Below, piece by piece: positions 63,170 through 64,000 of a DNA stretch of 64,000 nucleotides. The position numbers were made by a program, and so were the translations under genes. The notes below the pieces were generated by a model. That model saw only the letters and a list, made by a program, of their open reading frames with translations, ran no database searches and was not told the DNA's origin. Each line of letters starts with the position of its first letter. The first letter of the stretch is position 1. The stretch covers positions 1 through 64,000 of the forward strand of contig CAKRNX010000001.1 in the NCBI GenBank assembly GCA_934371475.1, in the 5' to 3' direction. The DNA comes from an uncultured Lachnospiraceae bacterium. Its GTDB lineage: Bacteria > Bacillota > Clostridia > Lachnospirales > Lachnospiraceae.

Positions 63170-63178
63170 TACACTTCG

Positions 63179-63231
63179 TTTCGGTCGGCGCAAAGCCATT
63201 GTCCCCCGGACAATGTGCGCCCTGCCGGAGG
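63179..63231 (-). repeat. family B element, copy 6 (short)
   Basis: TTTCGGTCGGCGCAAAGCC, then the hairpin ATTGTCCCCCGGACAAT and GTGCGCCCTGCCGGAGGC. Here the ATCAGATG half is absent and family A follows instead. Confidence 0.75.
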
Positions 63232-63274
63232 CTTTTTGTTTCACAGGACGCAATTTTCTGTGAAACAAAAAGCC
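63230..63274. repeat. family A inverted repeat, copy 3 (perfect arms)
   Basis: 17-bp arms GGCTTTTTGTTTCACAG (63230-63246) and CTGTGAAACAAAAAGCC (63258-63274) with an 11-base loop. Its right end is also the T-run of the transketolase terminator. Confidence 0.8.
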
Positions 63275-63304
63275 GGACAGGCATATCCACATGTCCCGTC
63301 CGGC
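63266..63304 (-). terminator. terminator of the transketolase gene
   Basis: On the minus strand GCCGGACGGGACATG pairs with the inverse CCTGTCCGGC, then TTTTTGTTTC. 33 bases after the stop codon. Confidence 0.75.
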
Positions 63305-63337
63305 CTTTGCCTTCTATTCTTGTTTTATCGTACTTTT

Positions 63338-64000
63338 CTATTTCTCTGCAATCACTTTTTTTACTTTTTCCGCGATATGTTCCGGCGTCAGACCAAATTT
63401 CTGTGCCAGGAATGCCTTATCCCCTACTTCTCCAAAACAGTCCGGTACACCGACTCTTGCAAAAGGCACTCTCGCCTCTTCTGCTACCACCTCGGCCACT
63501 GCAGATCCCAGCCCCCCGTACATATTGTGGTTTTCTGCTGTGACAATCGCGCCGGTATCTTTTGCACACTGAAGCACCAGTTCCCGATCCAGAGGCTTCA
63601 CCGTGAACATATCCACTACTCTGACACGGATGCCTTCTTTTTCCAGAATTTCCGCCGCCACCAGGGCAGCCGGCACTTCGATACCTGACGCAATGACCGT
63701 GGCGTCTTTTCCGTCACGCACTACATTACCCTTTCCGATCTCAATATTTTCTGTCCCTTTATAGTATTCTTCTTTTTCCTTGCGCGGGAACCGGATATAC
63801 ATGACTCCGTACTGCTGCGCCATCTGTTTTAATACCTGCTCTAACAGATACGGCTCCGCCACATCCAGGATCGTCATTTCCGGGAACGAGCGGTAAATAC
63901 CCATATCTTCAAACGGCATATGCGTACCGCCATTTGCTTCCGCAGTGATACCGGGATCAGAGCCCACCAGCTTGATATTTGCTTTGTTATAGTTTCCTGA
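63338..64000 (-). CDS. transketolase, C-terminal subunit (partial, cut by window edge)
   Basis: The C-terminal part of a split transketolase, which moves two-carbon ketol units in the pentose phosphate pathway. Visible are ITAEANGGTHMPFEDMGIYR (Pyr-domain end) and the C-terminal domain: VIASGIEVPAALVAAEIL, RVVDMFTVKPLDRELV and TAENHNMYGGLGSAVAEVVA. The frame is still open at the right edge (SGNYNKANIKLVGSDPG), so the N-terminus and the partner subunit lie beyond. The stop at 63338 gives a normal C-terminus. Confidence 0.93.
   Translation of the reverse strand, partial: SGNYNKANIKLVGSDPGITAEANGGTHMPFEDMGIYRSFPEMTILDVAEPYLLEQVLKQMAQQYGVMYIRFPRKEKEEYYKGTENIEIGKGNVVRDGKDATVIASGIEVPAALVAAEILEKEGIRVRVVDMFTVKPLDRELVLQCAKDTGAIVTAENHNMYGGLGSAVAEVVAEEARVPFARVGVPDCFGEVGDKAFLAQKFGLTPEHIAEKVKKVIAEK

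Noticed and set aside
4303..63274. CRISPR array
   Set aside because: Repeats are dispersed singly, differ in length, and have no regular spacers or cas genes.

Overview
The window is chromosomal DNA from a Gram-positive gut-type anaerobe. I place it in the Lachnospiraceae (Clostridia), inferred from the Clostridia-type single-chain PurL, the Rex-like boxes upstream of an iron alcohol dehydrogenase, the small conserved protein next to clpC, the zinc-ribbon membrane proteins beginning MFCxKCG, strong AGGAGG ribosome sites and consensus sigma-A promoters. Species cannot be told from this window. Most genes lie on the minus strand.

Layout. 1-4.2 kb: radA (cut by the edge), a small conserved protein, clpC and its GntR-type neighbour. 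4.4-9.3 kb: a cadherin-like membrane protein and the purine operon purE-purM-purN-purD. 9.2-15.2 kb: an M29 aminopeptidase, an HD hydrolase, the pyrE operon with three small membrane proteins (one only 52 aa) and an M24 peptidase. 15.6-17.3 kb: iron alcohol dehydrogenase with Rex-like operators. 17.3-31.8 kb: a zinc-ribbon protein, a large CapA-type protein coupled to purL, a penicillin-binding/beta-lactamase-fold protein that appears catalytically dead, a nuclease-FeS helicase fusion, an HPr-like protein without the phospho-histidine, and an Mrp ATPase. 32-45 kb: a MoxR/VWA pair, coaX, pepP, a metallo-beta-lactamase-fold protein, a MATE pump, a cell-surface 5'-nucleotidase and an ABC-F ATPase. 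45-54.5 kb: an Arc-type regulator facing a 50-aa ORF, a Lon-like AAA protein, tRNA-Trp, TraX, a DUF1016 fragment, a ferredoxin-type aldo/keto reductase, a second MATE pump behind an apparent attenuator, a secreted protein under a consensus promoter with a palindromic operator, and a Nudix protein. 54.7-61.4 kb: a disturbed, probably acquired zone: esterase, histidine-kinase and serine-recombinase fragments fused at sharp joints, then phzF, a frameshifted ridA, azlDC with a divergent LysR, a gene-poor stretch and a Uma2 nuclease. 61.4-64 kb: xylulokinase and the C-terminal transketolase subunit, a pentose pair.

The most unusual feature is a set of dispersed modular intergenic repeats, here called families A-F. 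Most copies of families B, D and F point the same way relative to the next gene downstream. Several make up transcribed 5' leaders (purE, M24 peptidase, ABC-F), some encode protein C-termini, and in one place a MITE-like element (E) sits inside the hairpin of another repeat (D).
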